Shown one piece after another: positions 37,101 through 44,980 of a stretch of 64,000 nucleotides of DNA. A program made the position numbers and the translations under genes. Every line of letters starts with the position of its first letter. Within the stretch, counting starts at the first letter, position 1. The DNA lies in NCBI GenBank assembly GCA_947454235.1, contig CANGIY010000005.1, positions 124,001 to 188,000 on the forward strand. The letters run 5' to 3'. The stretch comes from Chitinophagaceae bacterium (GTDB lineage: Bacteria; Bacteroidota; Bacteroidia; Chitinophagales; Chitinophagaceae). The notes below the pieces were generated by a model, which did no database searches, was not told where the DNA came from, and saw only the letters and a program-made list of their open reading frames with translations.

Positions 37101-37146
37101 CCAGCGTAAACTGGTAGTTCTTCACTGCATATTCTGAGATTTTCAT
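34108..37146 (-). CDS. RND-family efflux pump, inner-membrane permease
   Basis: A 1012-residue proton-driven transporter of the AcrB/MexB (HAE-RND) superfamily, near the usual length. An N-terminal membrane helix (FTLVIFIMIIALGLTTILNM) is followed by PVVVVYPGTSPKDMEELV. The central helices carry LGLLVDDSIVVVENIERWM with the proton-relay aspartates. A second periplasmic half and GLIALAGIEVKNTILLVDF follow. Together with the adaptor and TolC-like genes directly upstream (22 and 31 bases), it forms a complete tripartite pump. Substrates cannot be read from sequence; drugs, bile-like detergents or solvents are typical. Confidence 0.95.
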   Translation of the reverse strand: MKISEYAVKNYQFTLVIFIMIIALGLTTILNMPRSEDPEMHAPFYPVVVVYPGTSPKDMEELVVKPLEKEITGLENLKRVRSSIGDGVAVISVEYKYNSNVETKYQELVRVVNNKRSSLPQDIYSIEVKKLQPSDVNILQIALVSENAPRRVMQEQAEKLQDELEKLTQLKNVEISGLPARQVRIELNLEKMAQMHIPVTAVAGNIQSEAANIPGGSIDAGSRTYNVKGGDNYKSIEDIENTIIASPNGKNILLKDVARVYYGYEEEKYTTRLNGHRCVFVTAAQKEGENITAVQKQYQPIIEAFKKTLPANVALVHNFDQAENVNRRLTGLGEDFLIAILLVAVTLLPLGSRPALIVMISIPLSLSIGIVMLNLFGYNLNQLSIVGLVVALGLLVDDSIVVVENIERWMLLGHSRLDATLRAVKQIGLAVVGCTATLIIAFLPILFMPEGAGDFIRGLPLAVILSVIASMLVSLTIIPFLSSKLLKEHTGHPDGNIFMRGLKKIIHGSYSRLLDVAIKKPLATIVVAVVLFGAAIGLFNVIGFSLFPASEKPQFMINVITPPQTNVAATNEVVLAIEKELKAEPSIQYFSSNVGKGNPRVYYNEIRENERSNYAQIFVQLHPETRPDKKLELLEKLRHKWTPYPGATVEVKNFEQGPPVLAPVEVRLFGENLDSLRALASKVEDMLKTTEGTMYVTNPVATMKSDIKVNINRAKAQSLGIPTINIDRTVRMAIAGLDLGKFTDRNEKDYNIILTAAKDEKPTLDLFNTMYINNNQGVSIPFSQVADLSLESSPNIINHNEKKRVVSVKAFVKKGFLADRIITDVIGKMDKMNLPHGYSYEMGGEVESRKDSFGGFQSIIIVTIFLFIAVLILEFRTFKSTLIVLSVIPLGIVGAAVALWLTGNTLSFVAIIGLIALAGIEVKNTILLVDFTNQLRAQGKSLDDAIREAGEVRFLPIVLTSLTAIGGLIPIAISTNPLISPLAIVLIGGLISSTLLSRIVTPVIYKLIPPKV

Positions 37147-37168
37147 TGCTTCAATTGGTTTTGGGGGT

Positions 37169-38230
37169 TTATTGAATAATGTGAATTGGGCTGTTCTCGT
37201 TCAGGTATGCACTGCCTGAAACGATTATCTTTTGTACACCATCCAAGCCACCAGTCACCAGTACATTGTTTTTCAGCAGTTTATCTATGGTGATTCTCAC
37301 CTTGTGGGCGGTACTGCCATCCTTGGTCACAAACACATACCCCGTTCTGCCATCGGCATCGAGTATCGCGTCGTAAGGAATCACGTAGCCATTGCTGGAA
37401 GTGTCTTTTGTGGCAGTAGTACTAATGACAGCCTTGCCAAACATACCTTCGGCGAAGGTGCCACCTTGGTTGCCAGTTAAGGCAATATCAGCAGTGAGTA
37501 CGCCACTCATGGGGTCTATGCCTTCCGATTTGCGGAGTACCTTGCCTGTAAGCGCGCCATTATTACGCGTGTCGGTGAATACCTCAGCTTTATCGCCCAC
37601 TTTTAAATTACTCCATTGTTTGTCGCTTAAACCAATACGCAGCATCCAGTTTCCACCCGAAACTCCATTGGCTACCAGCACCGGCATACCTGCATTCACC
37701 AGTTGCCCTTCTGATGCCATTTTCTTGAGTATAAAGCCACTTTCCTGTGCTGTGATATTGCTGTGTGCCAGGTTAAATTCGGCTGCTTTCAACTGTTGCG
37801 CAGCGAGGTCGTAGCCTGTTTTTGCATTCTGGAATTGTTCCAGTGTCGCAACACTATCGTTGTATAAGTTCTTTACACGTTCGTAGTCGCGTTTTGCTTT
37901 TTCAAACCCAAGGCGGTACTGGTTTACCATTGAATTGATTTCGGTGAGGTCGAGTGTTGCCAGCAATTGCCCCTTGGTTACTTTATCGCCTTCCTTCACC
38001 AGTATTTTATTGATGTAGCCACCTACTTTAAACGACAAATAAGTGGAGTTGTCGGTCGTAAAATGCCCCGAAGCTTCTACCGTGCCCTCAGCACCAGCCC
38101 CGGTCAGTTCCATTACTTTCACCGGAATCACTTCATTGGTTTCTTTTTTGGTTTCGGCTTTTTGCTCTTTGCACGATGCCCATGTCATGATTGCCATTGC
38201 TGCGGCGAGCCAGATATATGTGCGTTTCAT
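37169..38230 (-). CDS. RND efflux periplasmic adaptor (membrane fusion protein), lipoprotein
   Basis: A 353-residue adaptor that bridges the pump and the outer-membrane channel. The N-terminus is a lipoprotein signal with TWASC (C20). A biotinyl-lipoyl-like motif is seen at VGGYINKILVKEGDKVTKGQ, followed by a helical hairpin and a C-terminal beta region with VRITIDKLLKNNVLVTGGL. The length is normal for HlyD/AcrA-type adaptors. Second-last gene of the tetR-tolC-MFP-RND operon. Confidence 0.93.
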   Translation of the reverse strand: MKRTYIWLAAAMAIMTWASCKEQKAETKKETNEVIPVKVMELTGAGAEGTVEASGHFTTDNSTYLSFKVGGYINKILVKEGDKVTKGQLLATLDLTEINSMVNQYRLGFEKAKRDYERVKNLYNDSVATLEQFQNAKTGYDLAAQQLKAAEFNLAHSNITAQESGFILKKMASEGQLVNAGMPVLVANGVSGGNWMLRIGLSDKQWSNLKVGDKAEVFTDTRNNGALTGKVLRKSEGIDPMSGVLTADIALTGNQGGTFAEGMFGKAVISTTATKDTSSNGYVIPYDAILDADGRTGYVFVTKDGSTAHKVRITIDKLLKNNVLVTGGLDGVQKIIVSGSAYLNENSPIHIIQ

Positions 38231-38261
38231 TGCTTTGGTTATTTGTATGGTTCTTGAATAA

Positions 38262-39635
38262 TTATTTTATTGAGTTGAGATCTATGAGTGAGTTCACACG
38301 TTCAATTTGCACGCGCGAAAGCAGGATGTTGGCACGGGAAATGCTTTCCTGCAATTCGGCTGTCGTGAGTTGGTTGAGTGCATCTACCAATTCTATGTAC
38401 AGCACCGTACCTTCTTTGTAGGCTTTAAGCTGGTCGTTGTAGTAGCGCTGCGCCATTTTTAGCTGTGTGCGGGCGCTTTTGTACTTTGCCTGATTGGTTT
38501 TTAAGTTCAGCCATGCCTGTTTATGTTCGAGGTCGTTGGCATCACGCACCATTCTGTATTGCGATTGTGTATTGTCTATTTCCAGTTCGTAGCTCTTGCG
38601 TTTCAGGTTATTCATGCCTCCGGCGAATAGGTCCCATTTCAGGTTGATGCCCCAAATGAAGTAGGCTGTTTTGTTGTCAAACTTGAAGTTATTGCCCTGT
38701 GAGCCCATATCGAGGAATGTTGCCACTTTGGGTACATAGGTCGTCTGTGTCATTTTTTTCGCCAGTTCAAATGCTTTTTCTCCGGTCGCAATTTGTGTGA
38801 GCACATCATTGTTCATTCCTGCGGGTATTGCCAGATCTTCTTCAGCATTTTGGCCCAAGGTGGTATCTACAATAATCTCGCTTTCATCGGGGCGATTGAG
38901 CAGGAAGTTGAAGTACAGGCGTGCAGCGGTTTTGTTATTACGTGCTTCTTCGAGTTGCGCTTTCAGTTTTTCCGCTTCACTCTCTGAACGCAGCAAAACT
39001 GTATTGTTCTTGACGCCATTTTTCACCAGACTTTTGTTCACGCGCACATTTTCATTCACCAATGTCAGGCTGTTTGCGAAAATCACTTCTGCATTAGATG
39101 CCTGGCAATAGTGCAGGTAGGCTTCTTTCACATTTTTGGCTAATTCGCGTTTATAGACGTTCAATGCAGCCTGATTTTTATCGAGTAACACCTTTTTAAT
39201 GCGTTCGTTGTACCTGATTTCAGTGTTGATGAGCGGCATTGCGGTGCGCACTTTGGCATCGTAATAGTTATCAGGGTTCAACTGAAACGACTCATTTTTA
39301 ATGGTCGGGAAATTGTTGGAGTGAGTAAGCTGGTTGAGCGTACTGTACACTGGGTTCATAAGGTCGCCAATGGGTAAATCAATGGTTCGGCCGCCGGCCG
39401 CCCTCATGTAGTCGGCTGAAAGGCTCACATTAGGGTAGTAAAACGATTTTGCCTGTTTCAAGGCGTTTAGCCCCTGTTCGAATTGAATGTTTTGTTGCTT
39501 GATGCCTTCATTGGAAGCAAAGGCTGTAGCTACATACTGGTTGAGTATGGCTGATTCTACCTGTGCCTGCACCGAAGCAGCCGTTAAAACATAACCCAGA
39601 GTTAACATCCAAACTTTTCTTATTGTCGCTAACAT
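38262..39635 (-). CDS. TolC-family outer-membrane efflux channel
   Basis: A 457-residue outer-membrane factor, with a signal peptide (MLTLGYVLTAASVQAQ) and two long helical halves with repeats typical of TolC (FEQGLNALKQAKSFYYPNVS; KRELAKNVKEAYLHYCQASN; YNDQLKAYKEGTVLYIELVD). It provides the outer-membrane channel for the pump encoded downstream. It lies 63 bases after the TetR gene. Confidence 0.93.
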   Translation of the reverse strand: MLATIRKVWMLTLGYVLTAASVQAQVESAILNQYVATAFASNEGIKQQNIQFEQGLNALKQAKSFYYPNVSLSADYMRAAGGRTIDLPIGDLMNPVYSTLNQLTHSNNFPTIKNESFQLNPDNYYDAKVRTAMPLINTEIRYNERIKKVLLDKNQAALNVYKRELAKNVKEAYLHYCQASNAEVIFANSLTLVNENVRVNKSLVKNGVKNNTVLLRSESEAEKLKAQLEEARNNKTAARLYFNFLLNRPDESEIIVDTTLGQNAEEDLAIPAGMNNDVLTQIATGEKAFELAKKMTQTTYVPKVATFLDMGSQGNNFKFDNKTAYFIWGINLKWDLFAGGMNNLKRKSYELEIDNTQSQYRMVRDANDLEHKQAWLNLKTNQAKYKSARTQLKMAQRYYNDQLKAYKEGTVLYIELVDALNQLTTAELQESISRANILLSRVQIERVNSLIDLNSIK

Positions 39636-39698
39636 ATTGAACGGTGTTTAGTGATTTTTGCTAAAAAGAGGCGTATTGCTACGCCACTGGTTTTTTGA

Positions 39699-40313
39699 TT
39701 AATATTTTATGAGTTCGAGGTATTCTTTTATTGAATCGTGAATGGTGCATTGTACTTGTTCTTCGGTCATTTCAAGCACTTTGATGCGGCATCTGATATC
39801 CAACGCAATGAGTCCGTGCCCCATAGCCCACACCTGAAGGGCGGCAGTGATTGGGTCTTTGAAGCGCACTTGTTTTTGTTCAATACATTGCCTGAGCGTG
39901 TGTACCAGAAACCCGAATGCATCATGACCATTCGTCCACAGTTTTTGTTCTACTACTACATTCATGGGTGCTTTGATAATGAACATCAGGTCGTAGAGCT
40001 GTGCATTTTCGCGCCCAAATTTGATGTATGTGTAACAAATTTGTTCCAGCCTGGTGAAGGGGTCGTGTGCTGTGGCTTCTTTCTGGAAGATTTCAGCCAG
40101 CATATCGAAGCATTGTTTTTGTACTTCGTATAGTAATTCGTCCTTGTCTTTATAGTACAGGTAGATGGTTGCCGGGCTGTATTCTATTTTTTCCGCGATG
40201 TTTCTGATAGAGGTTTTTTCATATCCTTCTTCCAAAAACATTTGCAAGGCACCCTGAATGATGCGTTCCCGCATTTCCAGTCTTTCACGTTCTTTTCTTT
40301 CAGCAATACCCAT
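39699..40313 (-). CDS. TetR/AcrR-family transcriptional regulator
   Basis: A 204-residue repressor. The N-terminal helix-turn-helix has the family pattern YEKTSIRNIAEKIEYSPATI followed by YLYYKDKDELL; the C-terminal domain is a ligand-binding helical bundle. It is the first gene of the efflux operon and is preceded by a promoter with a TAAACA-C-TGTTTA palindrome in its spacer, so autorepression of the whole operon and induction by a pump substrate are likely. Confidence 0.93.
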   Translation of the reverse strand: MGIAERKERERLEMRERIIQGALQMFLEEGYEKTSIRNIAEKIEYSPATIYLYYKDKDELLYEVQKQCFDMLAEIFQKEATAHDPFTRLEQICYTYIKFGRENAQLYDLMFIIKAPMNVVVEQKLWTNGHDAFGFLVHTLRQCIEQKQVRFKDPITAALQVWAMGHGLIALDIRCRIKVLEMTEEQVQCTIHDSIKEYLELIKY

Positions 40314-40333
40314 TGTAGCAAATAATTACACCG

Positions 40334-40364
40334 CAAATTTACTAAACACTGTTTACAAACCAAA
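40334..40364 (-). promoter_or_regulatory. promoter and probable TetR operator of the efflux operon
   Basis: On the minus strand TTTG (40361-40364) is followed by 19 bases and then TAAATTTG (40334-40341), a full Bacteroidota promoter. The spacer contains the perfect palindrome TAAACACTGTTTA (40343-40355). A bound dimer there would block polymerase. The ATG of the regulator lies 21 bases beyond the -7 box. Confidence 0.8.
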
Positions 40365-40399
40365 TTTTGTTTGAAAAAAGATTTTTGGGGAGGGGGCTT

Positions 40400-40804
40400 T
40401 TACTGCCCGTTCCATGCCATCAACTGCCCATTTTTCAACTCCTCCATTGACTTTTCAAGCATCTGGTGATTGGCATTGGTCATTAAGAGAAAATCAGTGG
40501 TATCCATCTCTTCCATTGGGATTGTACCGAGCACTACCGTATCTCCAAATACCAACGCACCTGTGAAACAGCTTCTATTCTTGAATGTTATTTTGATGGG
40601 TCCAACGTATGGCACCGACTTTACAGAGCCATCAGCAATGGTTACTTCGCGCTCTTCGAGTGTTTTGAGTTGCAATTGAGCTGCAATATGTTTCGGGATG
40701 GAAAAATGCATCTGACTAAAGTCGATGCCTGCATTTACACGCATAGGACTTTGTCCTTCAATCAAACAATTGGATATTTCAATTTCTGTAAATGCGCGTA
40801 CCAC
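40400..40804 (-). CDS. clan AA aspartic protease-like (retropepsin fold) protein
   Basis: A 134-residue single-domain protein resembling bacterial clan AA aspartic proteases: IPKHIAAQLQL, VTIADGSVKSVPYVGPIKI and LVFGDTVVLGTIPMEEM. In active members the first of these is preceded by D-T/S-G. Here the aligned residues are D28-F-S, so the aspartate is kept but the following Thr/Ser-Gly is lost; proteolytic activity is doubtful. The start is GTG at 40804, because a TAA lies four codons upstream and no ATG precedes the conserved region. It has no secretion signal. It lies 36 bases downstream of the Nudix gene. Confidence 0.65.
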   Translation of the reverse strand: MVRAFTEIEISNCLIEGQSPMRVNAGIDFSQMHFSIPKHIAAQLQLKTLEEREVTIADGSVKSVPYVGPIKITFKNRSCFTGALVFGDTVVLGTIPMEEMDTTDFLLMTNANHQMLEKSMEELKNGQLMAWNGQ

Positions 40805-40840
40805 ACTCCAAATTTACAGAAAATAGCAATAGCTCAGGCT

Positions 40841-41257
40841 CTACCCCCCAAACTCATCTCTTATCATCATCCCCACTTTTCGGTCGATGGCGAGGGAGAA
40901 AGTGGTATCGGTGATGAGGTGAAGTGGTTGCCAGTAGGTGACTTCATCGGGTAGTAGGTTTTGGATGGGGTCGGGAACATTGGCTTTTACGAGGTAGTAA
41001 ATGCTTATTACCTGCGATTGGTCGTAAGCCGATGCCATGAAGAAATCGGTGGTGTAATAATGTGAAACAACTTCAATATCTAAACCCAGTTCTTCTTTAA
41101 ATTCCCTAATCAGGCATTCAATGGTGCCTTCGCCATATTCAAGTCCGCCACCGGGGAATTTGATGATGTTTTTGCCACGAATCAATTCATTGTTCACCAG
41201 CACTTTACCGTCCTGCATACAGATACCATATACGCGTACATTAAATCTCAAATTCAT
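40841..41257 (-). CDS. Nudix hydrolase
   Basis: A 138-residue Nudix-fold enzyme that cleaves nucleoside diphosphates linked to another group. The Nudix box GX5EX7REUXEEXGU is complete: GGLEYGE followed by REFKEELGL (about residues 37-59). The ATG at 41257 follows the stop of the upstream aroA/aroQ gene by 11 bases, indicating co-transcription. A longer frame exists but would overlap that gene extensively. Substrate not predictable. Confidence 0.9.
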   Translation of the reverse strand: MNLRFNVRVYGICMQDGKVLVNNELIRGKNIIKFPGGGLEYGEGTIECLIREFKEELGLDIEVVSHYYTTDFFMASAYDQSQVISIYYLVKANVPDPIQNLLPDEVTYWQPLHLITDTTFSLAIDRKVGMMIRDEFGG

Positions 41258-41268
41258 AGAAATTGGTT

Positions 41269-42342
41269 TTAGTGGGTTGTTTGGTTTTCGGCAGTGGTGC
41301 CCATAATATTGAGCTGCCTGCGCACGCTTTCGTGGTGTATTTTCTCGTAAATACTCACAATAAAATCGGCTGAAAGTCCCTGCTGATCTGCTCTTCCGGT
41401 AATGGTTTCTACTATTTCTCTCCAACGGTTAGGTTGGTACACAGTCATGTTGCAGTCTTTCTTAATCTCGCCTATTTTGTTGCTCAGGTCAAGTCTTTTT
41501 GCGATGAGGTCTATAATTTCAGCATCGAGGTTATCCATCAATTGCCTGAAGTATTCCAGTTGCACCCGGGCATTGGTATCTTCACCCAGTTCCTGTTTAA
41601 TGACAAGCTGACTCAAAATGAGGTGCAGCGTTTCAGGAGTTACCTGTTGTGCCGCGTCAGTCCATGCTTTTTCAGGTGTAATGTGTGTTTCAATCATCAA
41701 CCCGTCAAAGTGCATGTCCATGGCTTTTTGGGCCATACTGGCTACTTTTTCCCTGTTTCCTGTAATATGGCTCGGGTCACAAATCAAACAAAGGTCGGGG
41801 CGGCGGCGTTTTAGTTCAATTGGTATAGGCCAGTTGGGTTGATTTCTGTTCTCACCTCCATAACCCGAAAAGCCGCGGTGAATTGCTCCTACATCAACAG
41901 CACCTGCTTTTTCAAACCGCTCAATGGCACCCAGCCACAGGTCAACATCGGGGTTAACCGGGTTTTTAACCAGCACAGGCAATTTTGTGCCATTTAGGGC
42001 ATCAGCCAGTCGTTGAATATGAAATGGGTTTACCGTTGTTCGGGCACCTATCCAAACCGCATCAATACCATGTTTCAATGCGAGTTCTATGTGTTCGGGT
42101 TCAGCAACTTCAATAATTGATGGTAAATTGAATTGTTGTTTTACTTCTGTCAGCCATTCTAATGCCGCAGCACCATTGCCTTCAAATGAACCGGGGCGTG
42201 TACGGGGTTTCCATACCCCCGCCCTGAATAAATGAACTGCACCATCTGACAGGCGACGCGCGGTTTCTAAAACCTGTTCGCGGGTTTCTGCACTGCATGG
42301 ACCTGCTATCACATAGGGGCGACCTTTTTGGAAGAATGACAT
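41269..42342 (-). CDS. bifunctional DAHP synthase/chorismate mutase
   Basis: A 357-residue fusion controlling entry to aromatic amino acid synthesis. The N-terminal 3-deoxy-7-phosphoheptulonate synthase (KDO8P-like type) shows VIAGPCSAETREQ, FRAGVWKPRTRPGSFEG, LVKNPVNPD and LICDPSHITGNR. The C-terminal AroQ-type chorismate mutase spans about residues 265-355 (LDAEIIDLIAKRLDLSNKIG). Chorismate mutase at the C-terminus is the Bacteroidota arrangement and lets the second domain act as a feedback sensor. The Nudix gene follows after 11 bases. Confidence 0.95.
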   Translation of the reverse strand: MSFFQKGRPYVIAGPCSAETREQVLETARRLSDGAVHLFRAGVWKPRTRPGSFEGNGAAALEWLTEVKQQFNLPSIIEVAEPEHIELALKHGIDAVWIGARTTVNPFHIQRLADALNGTKLPVLVKNPVNPDVDLWLGAIERFEKAGAVDVGAIHRGFSGYGGENRNQPNWPIPIELKRRRPDLCLICDPSHITGNREKVASMAQKAMDMHFDGLMIETHITPEKAWTDAAQQVTPETLHLILSQLVIKQELGEDTNARVQLEYFRQLMDNLDAEIIDLIAKRLDLSNKIGEIKKDCNMTVYQPNRWREIVETITGRADQQGLSADFIVSIYEKIHHESVRRQLNIMGTTAENQTTH

Positions 42343-42406
42343 AGTGCAAAATTAGCATGAAACTACCTTACACGATATAAATAATTCTCCGAAAGGGAAT
42401 TATCGA

Positions 42407-43093
42407 TTAAGGCTCACCCAGCCTTTTGTTATTGATATTACTGAAAACGTACTGAATAATGTTGGCACCCATTTGCAAGGCTGCAATGTGTTTTTCGGGA
42501 GGGTCTTTGTGTACGTCAAAGTCTTCCCATCCGTCACCTAAATCGGTTTCAAAACTGTAGAAGCACACCAACCGACCTTTATAAATGAGTCCGTAGCCCT
42601 TAGGCGGTTTGTTATCGTGCTCGTGGATTTTAGGCAATCCATTCGGGAAATTGTATTTCTGATGATAGATAGGGTGTTCAAAAGGTAATTCTACCAAGTC
42701 TAATTCAGGGAATATTTTTTTAAGAGCGGGTCTTACATAAGGGTCTAAACCGTAGTTATCGTCAACGTGTAAAAAGCCGCCGCCTTCAAGGTACTTCCTC
42801 AGGTTTTGGGCTTCAGCGTCATTCAACGACCATCTTCCGTGTCCGGTCATGTGAATGAACGGGTAATTAAAAATATCGCTTCCGCCTACTTCCACCCGCG
42901 CTTCAGTGGTACTGAATGAAGTATGCAACTGCTCATTGCAGAACATAGCCAGATTTTTCAAAGAGGTCGGATTGGCATACCAGTCGCCACCACCGCTATA
43001 AACAAGCAGTGCAAGTTTAATACCCTGACCGCTGGCATTAAGTGCCAAAAACAGAGTAAGTATCAATCCGGCAAATCCTCTCTTAAATGCCAT
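42407..43093 (-). CDS. DUF4159 domain protein, secreted
   Basis: A 228-residue protein with a signal peptide (GLILTLFLALNASGQ) and a glutamine-amidotransferase-like alpha/beta fold of the DUF4159 type: GGGDWYANPTSL, FIHMTGHGRWSLN, LRKYLEGGGFLHVDDNYG. The family is common in Bacteroidota and of unknown function. Its start overlaps the rsmE 3' end by 11 bases, so the two are translationally coupled. Confidence 0.85.
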   Translation of the reverse strand: MAFKRGFAGLILTLFLALNASGQGIKLALLVYSGGGDWYANPTSLKNLAMFCNEQLHTSFSTTEARVEVGGSDIFNYPFIHMTGHGRWSLNDAEAQNLRKYLEGGGFLHVDDNYGLDPYVRPALKKIFPELDLVELPFEHPIYHQKYNFPNGLPKIHEHDNKPPKGYGLIYKGRLVCFYSFETDLGDGWEDFDVHKDPPEKHIAALQMGANIIQYVFSNINNKRLGEP

Positions 43094-43808
43094 CGTTAAT
43101 CATGTTAAAGTAGGCACATGCTGCTAAAGCGGCAGTTTCAGTGCGCAGGCGTTGCAGCCCGAGTGAAACAGGTTTGTAACCGTAAGAAATACACAAGTTC
43201 ACTTCGTCGTTTCTGAAATCACCTTCAGGACCTATTAATATAACAGCGTCCTGTCCTTTTGGTAGCACATCAGCGAATGGTGTACGGGGTTGCCCTTCCA
43301 CCAGGTGCGCCATGTAACGGTTAGAGATATGGCAGAACTTTTTCAATACATCACCCACCGGCATTATTTCATTGAGCTCAGGCATATAAAACTGTTGGCT
43401 TTGCAATAATGCCGAAGTAAGCAACTTTTCCCAACGTTCGTCGCGAAAATGTACTTTTTCAGAGCGTGCCGCCATGATTGGTGTAATGGTGCTCACCCCA
43501 AGTTCGGTTGCTTTTTCAAGCAACCACTCATTACGGCTGTTGTTCTTCGTAAAGGCAACACATAAATGCATCAGGCTATCCTTTCGGGGCGTGAACTCAG
43601 GTGTTCCAACTATGACCTCACACTTATGCCTTTCGGCGGTGTAGAGGGTACAAATAGCATGATGCCCCTTTCCGTCGGTAAGAATTATCTTCTCGTCGGG
43701 CTGCATACGCAGTACCTGCCATATATGTTTTGAAGCACCTTCATCAAGCGCAACCAAGTTATTTTTATACAGTGGTCCGCTGTAAAAAAACCTATGCAAA
43801 TCGGCCAT
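43083..43808 (-). CDS. rsmE: 16S rRNA m3U1498 methyltransferase RsmE
   Basis: A 241-residue SPOUT-class methyltransferase acting on 16S rRNA U1498. It has the N-terminal PUA-like part (HRFFYSGPL, HIWQVLRMQPDEKIILTDG) and the knotted SAM-binding domain with KNNSRNEWLLEKATELGVS, LIGPEGDFRNDEV and SLGLQRLRTETAAL. All key RsmE motifs are present. A TAAATTTG box ends four bases before the ATG, which would imply an almost leaderless mRNA if used. Confidence 0.95.
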   Translation of the reverse strand: MADLHRFFYSGPLYKNNLVALDEGASKHIWQVLRMQPDEKIILTDGKGHHAICTLYTAERHKCEVIVGTPEFTPRKDSLMHLCVAFTKNNSRNEWLLEKATELGVSTITPIMAARSEKVHFRDERWEKLLTSALLQSQQFYMPELNEIMPVGDVLKKFCHISNRYMAHLVEGQPRTPFADVLPKGQDAVILIGPEGDFRNDEVNLCISYGYKPVSLGLQRLRTETAALAACAYFNMINDGI

Positions 43809-43900
43809 GTCGCAAATTTAAATTATTTGTCGTTTTTAACCCTAAAATAAATCAAAAGCTGCCCGTGTTTTGGGGACAATTTTAAAACGACATTAACCAG

Positions 43901-44479
43901 TTAGCGCAATACCATGTGATTATCTGAAATCATTTTGCGCATATTCAACAAAGCGTAGCGCATACGACCCAATGCTGTGTTTATACTCACGCCTGTAAGG
44001 TCAGATATTTGTTTGAAGCTGAGGTCGCCATACATACGTAAAACAATTACTTCACGTTGCTCTTCAGGCAGTGCTTCCACCAGTTTGCGCACTGAGTCAT
44101 GAGTCTGACGTTTTTCAATCACATCGGCTGTCATATCGCTGGCACCAAATAGCATAGATATGTCCTGACCATCGGGCAACGAAACATTGGTTACCTGACG
44201 TGTTTTACGGAAGTAGTCCATGCATAAGTTGTGTGCTACTCTAACAGCCCAAGGCAAAAACTTACCTTGCTCGTTGTAGCGACCGCCCTTGATGGTTTTA
44301 ATGATTTTTACGAAAGTATCCTGAAACAGGTCTTCAGCAAGATACTTGTCTTTCACCAATACATAGATAGATGTATAGATTTTGTCTTTGTACCTTTTGA
44401 TAAGTACTTCTAAAGCTTTTTCGTCTCCATTGGAGAAAGCATGCGCCAGTTGGGCGTCAGATAATTGATTGAGCAGCAT
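43901..44479 (-). CDS. RNA polymerase sigma factor, ECF (sigma-70) family
   Basis: A 192-residue extracytoplasmic-function sigma factor. Region 2 reads YLAEDLFQDTFVKIIKTI and WAVRVAHNLCMDYFRK; region 4 reads LPEEQREVIVLRMYGDLSFK and GVSINTALGRMRYALLNMR. The ATG at 44479 starts directly before the canonical N-terminal helix; an ATG 11 codons upstream is possible. No anti-sigma factor gene adjoins it, so its control is not apparent from context. Confidence 0.92.
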   Translation of the reverse strand: MLLNQLSDAQLAHAFSNGDEKALEVLIKRYKDKIYTSIYVLVKDKYLAEDLFQDTFVKIIKTIKGGRYNEQGKFLPWAVRVAHNLCMDYFRKTRQVTNVSLPDGQDISMLFGASDMTADVIEKRQTHDSVRKLVEALPEEQREVIVLRMYGDLSFKQISDLTGVSINTALGRMRYALLNMRKMISDNHMVLR

Positions 44480-44802
44480 AATTCTACGGTTTTTAAAAGT
44501 GATGTAAATCAATTCACCATTTGTTACCGGGGATTGGTTAAGTAGATTTTATGCTCTATAGACTGATATTTATACGATTAACTAATGCAAATTAAAGGAA
44601 TTTCATTGAGATGTCCAAAACAATTTTTAACACACCAAAAACGCCTTTTTTAACTGTTCCTACATACTAAGACGTAATAGTTGCTGAAATAGTTAGTTTT
44701 TGCCGCAATATTTTTTGAAATTTTTTTTAAATCCTCAACCTGGTTCAAATTTGAATGGGGGGCATTATAGTGTGTGGTAGAAATATCATTAACTACCCCT
44801 CA
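44480..44802. other. noncoding region between the sigma factor gene and the truncated paralog
   Basis: About 320 bases with no coding frame. It probably carries the sigma factor promoter, but no good TAnnTTTG/TTTG pair was found. I saw no remains of the missing 3' part of the truncated paralog here. Confidence 0.4.
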
Positions 44803-44949
44803 TCAAATTGACCCCCAATTGATCAGGGAGCGGGAGAAAAAAGGATTTGTTTCTATGGGTGCGTATTCGGTTCTTTGGCTGAGAATTCTAATAGCCGCCA
44901 AAGAAATCACACTAATAGAAACAAATCCTTTAAATGTCGGTTGTTTCAT
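44803..44949 (-). pseudogene. truncated third copy of the neighbouring barrel-like protein family
   Basis: A 48-codon frame with ATG at 44949 and TGA at 44803. It encodes a hydrophobic leader (GFVSISVISLAAI) followed by EYAPIETNPFFSRSLIN. This matches the first mature residues of the two intact genes to its right, HYTPIETNPDLYARSLLN and LYSPYETNPELFSRSML. The gene then stops, where the paralogs continue for about 320 residues. It lies 31 bases downstream of the 360-residue paralog on the same strand. A perfect 17-bp inverted repeat (44840-44856 and 44915-44931) covers part of the leader and the ETNP codons. Most likely a degraded tandem copy; a translated micro-protein is possible. Confidence 0.7.
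44840..44931. repeat. 17-bp perfect inverted repeat in the truncated paralog
   Basis: AAAGGATTTGTTTCTAT at 44840-44856 and ATAGAAACAAATCCTTT at 44915-44931 are exact inverse complements separated by 58 bases. Fifteen bases of the left arm also match the intact neighbouring paralog at 45959-45973, where they encode ETNP. That arm is therefore ancestral and the right arm is probably the derived copy. Confidence 0.9.
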
Positions 44950-44980
44950 AAAAGCTGGCAATCTGAAACATAGTATTGTC

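Noticed and set aside
42347-42354. TAATTTTG box directly before the DAHP synthase/chorismate mutase ATG as its promoter
   Set aside because: It ends four bases before the ATG and has no -33 partner, so a functional promoter would need a leaderless message; chance match in A+T-rich sequence is likely.
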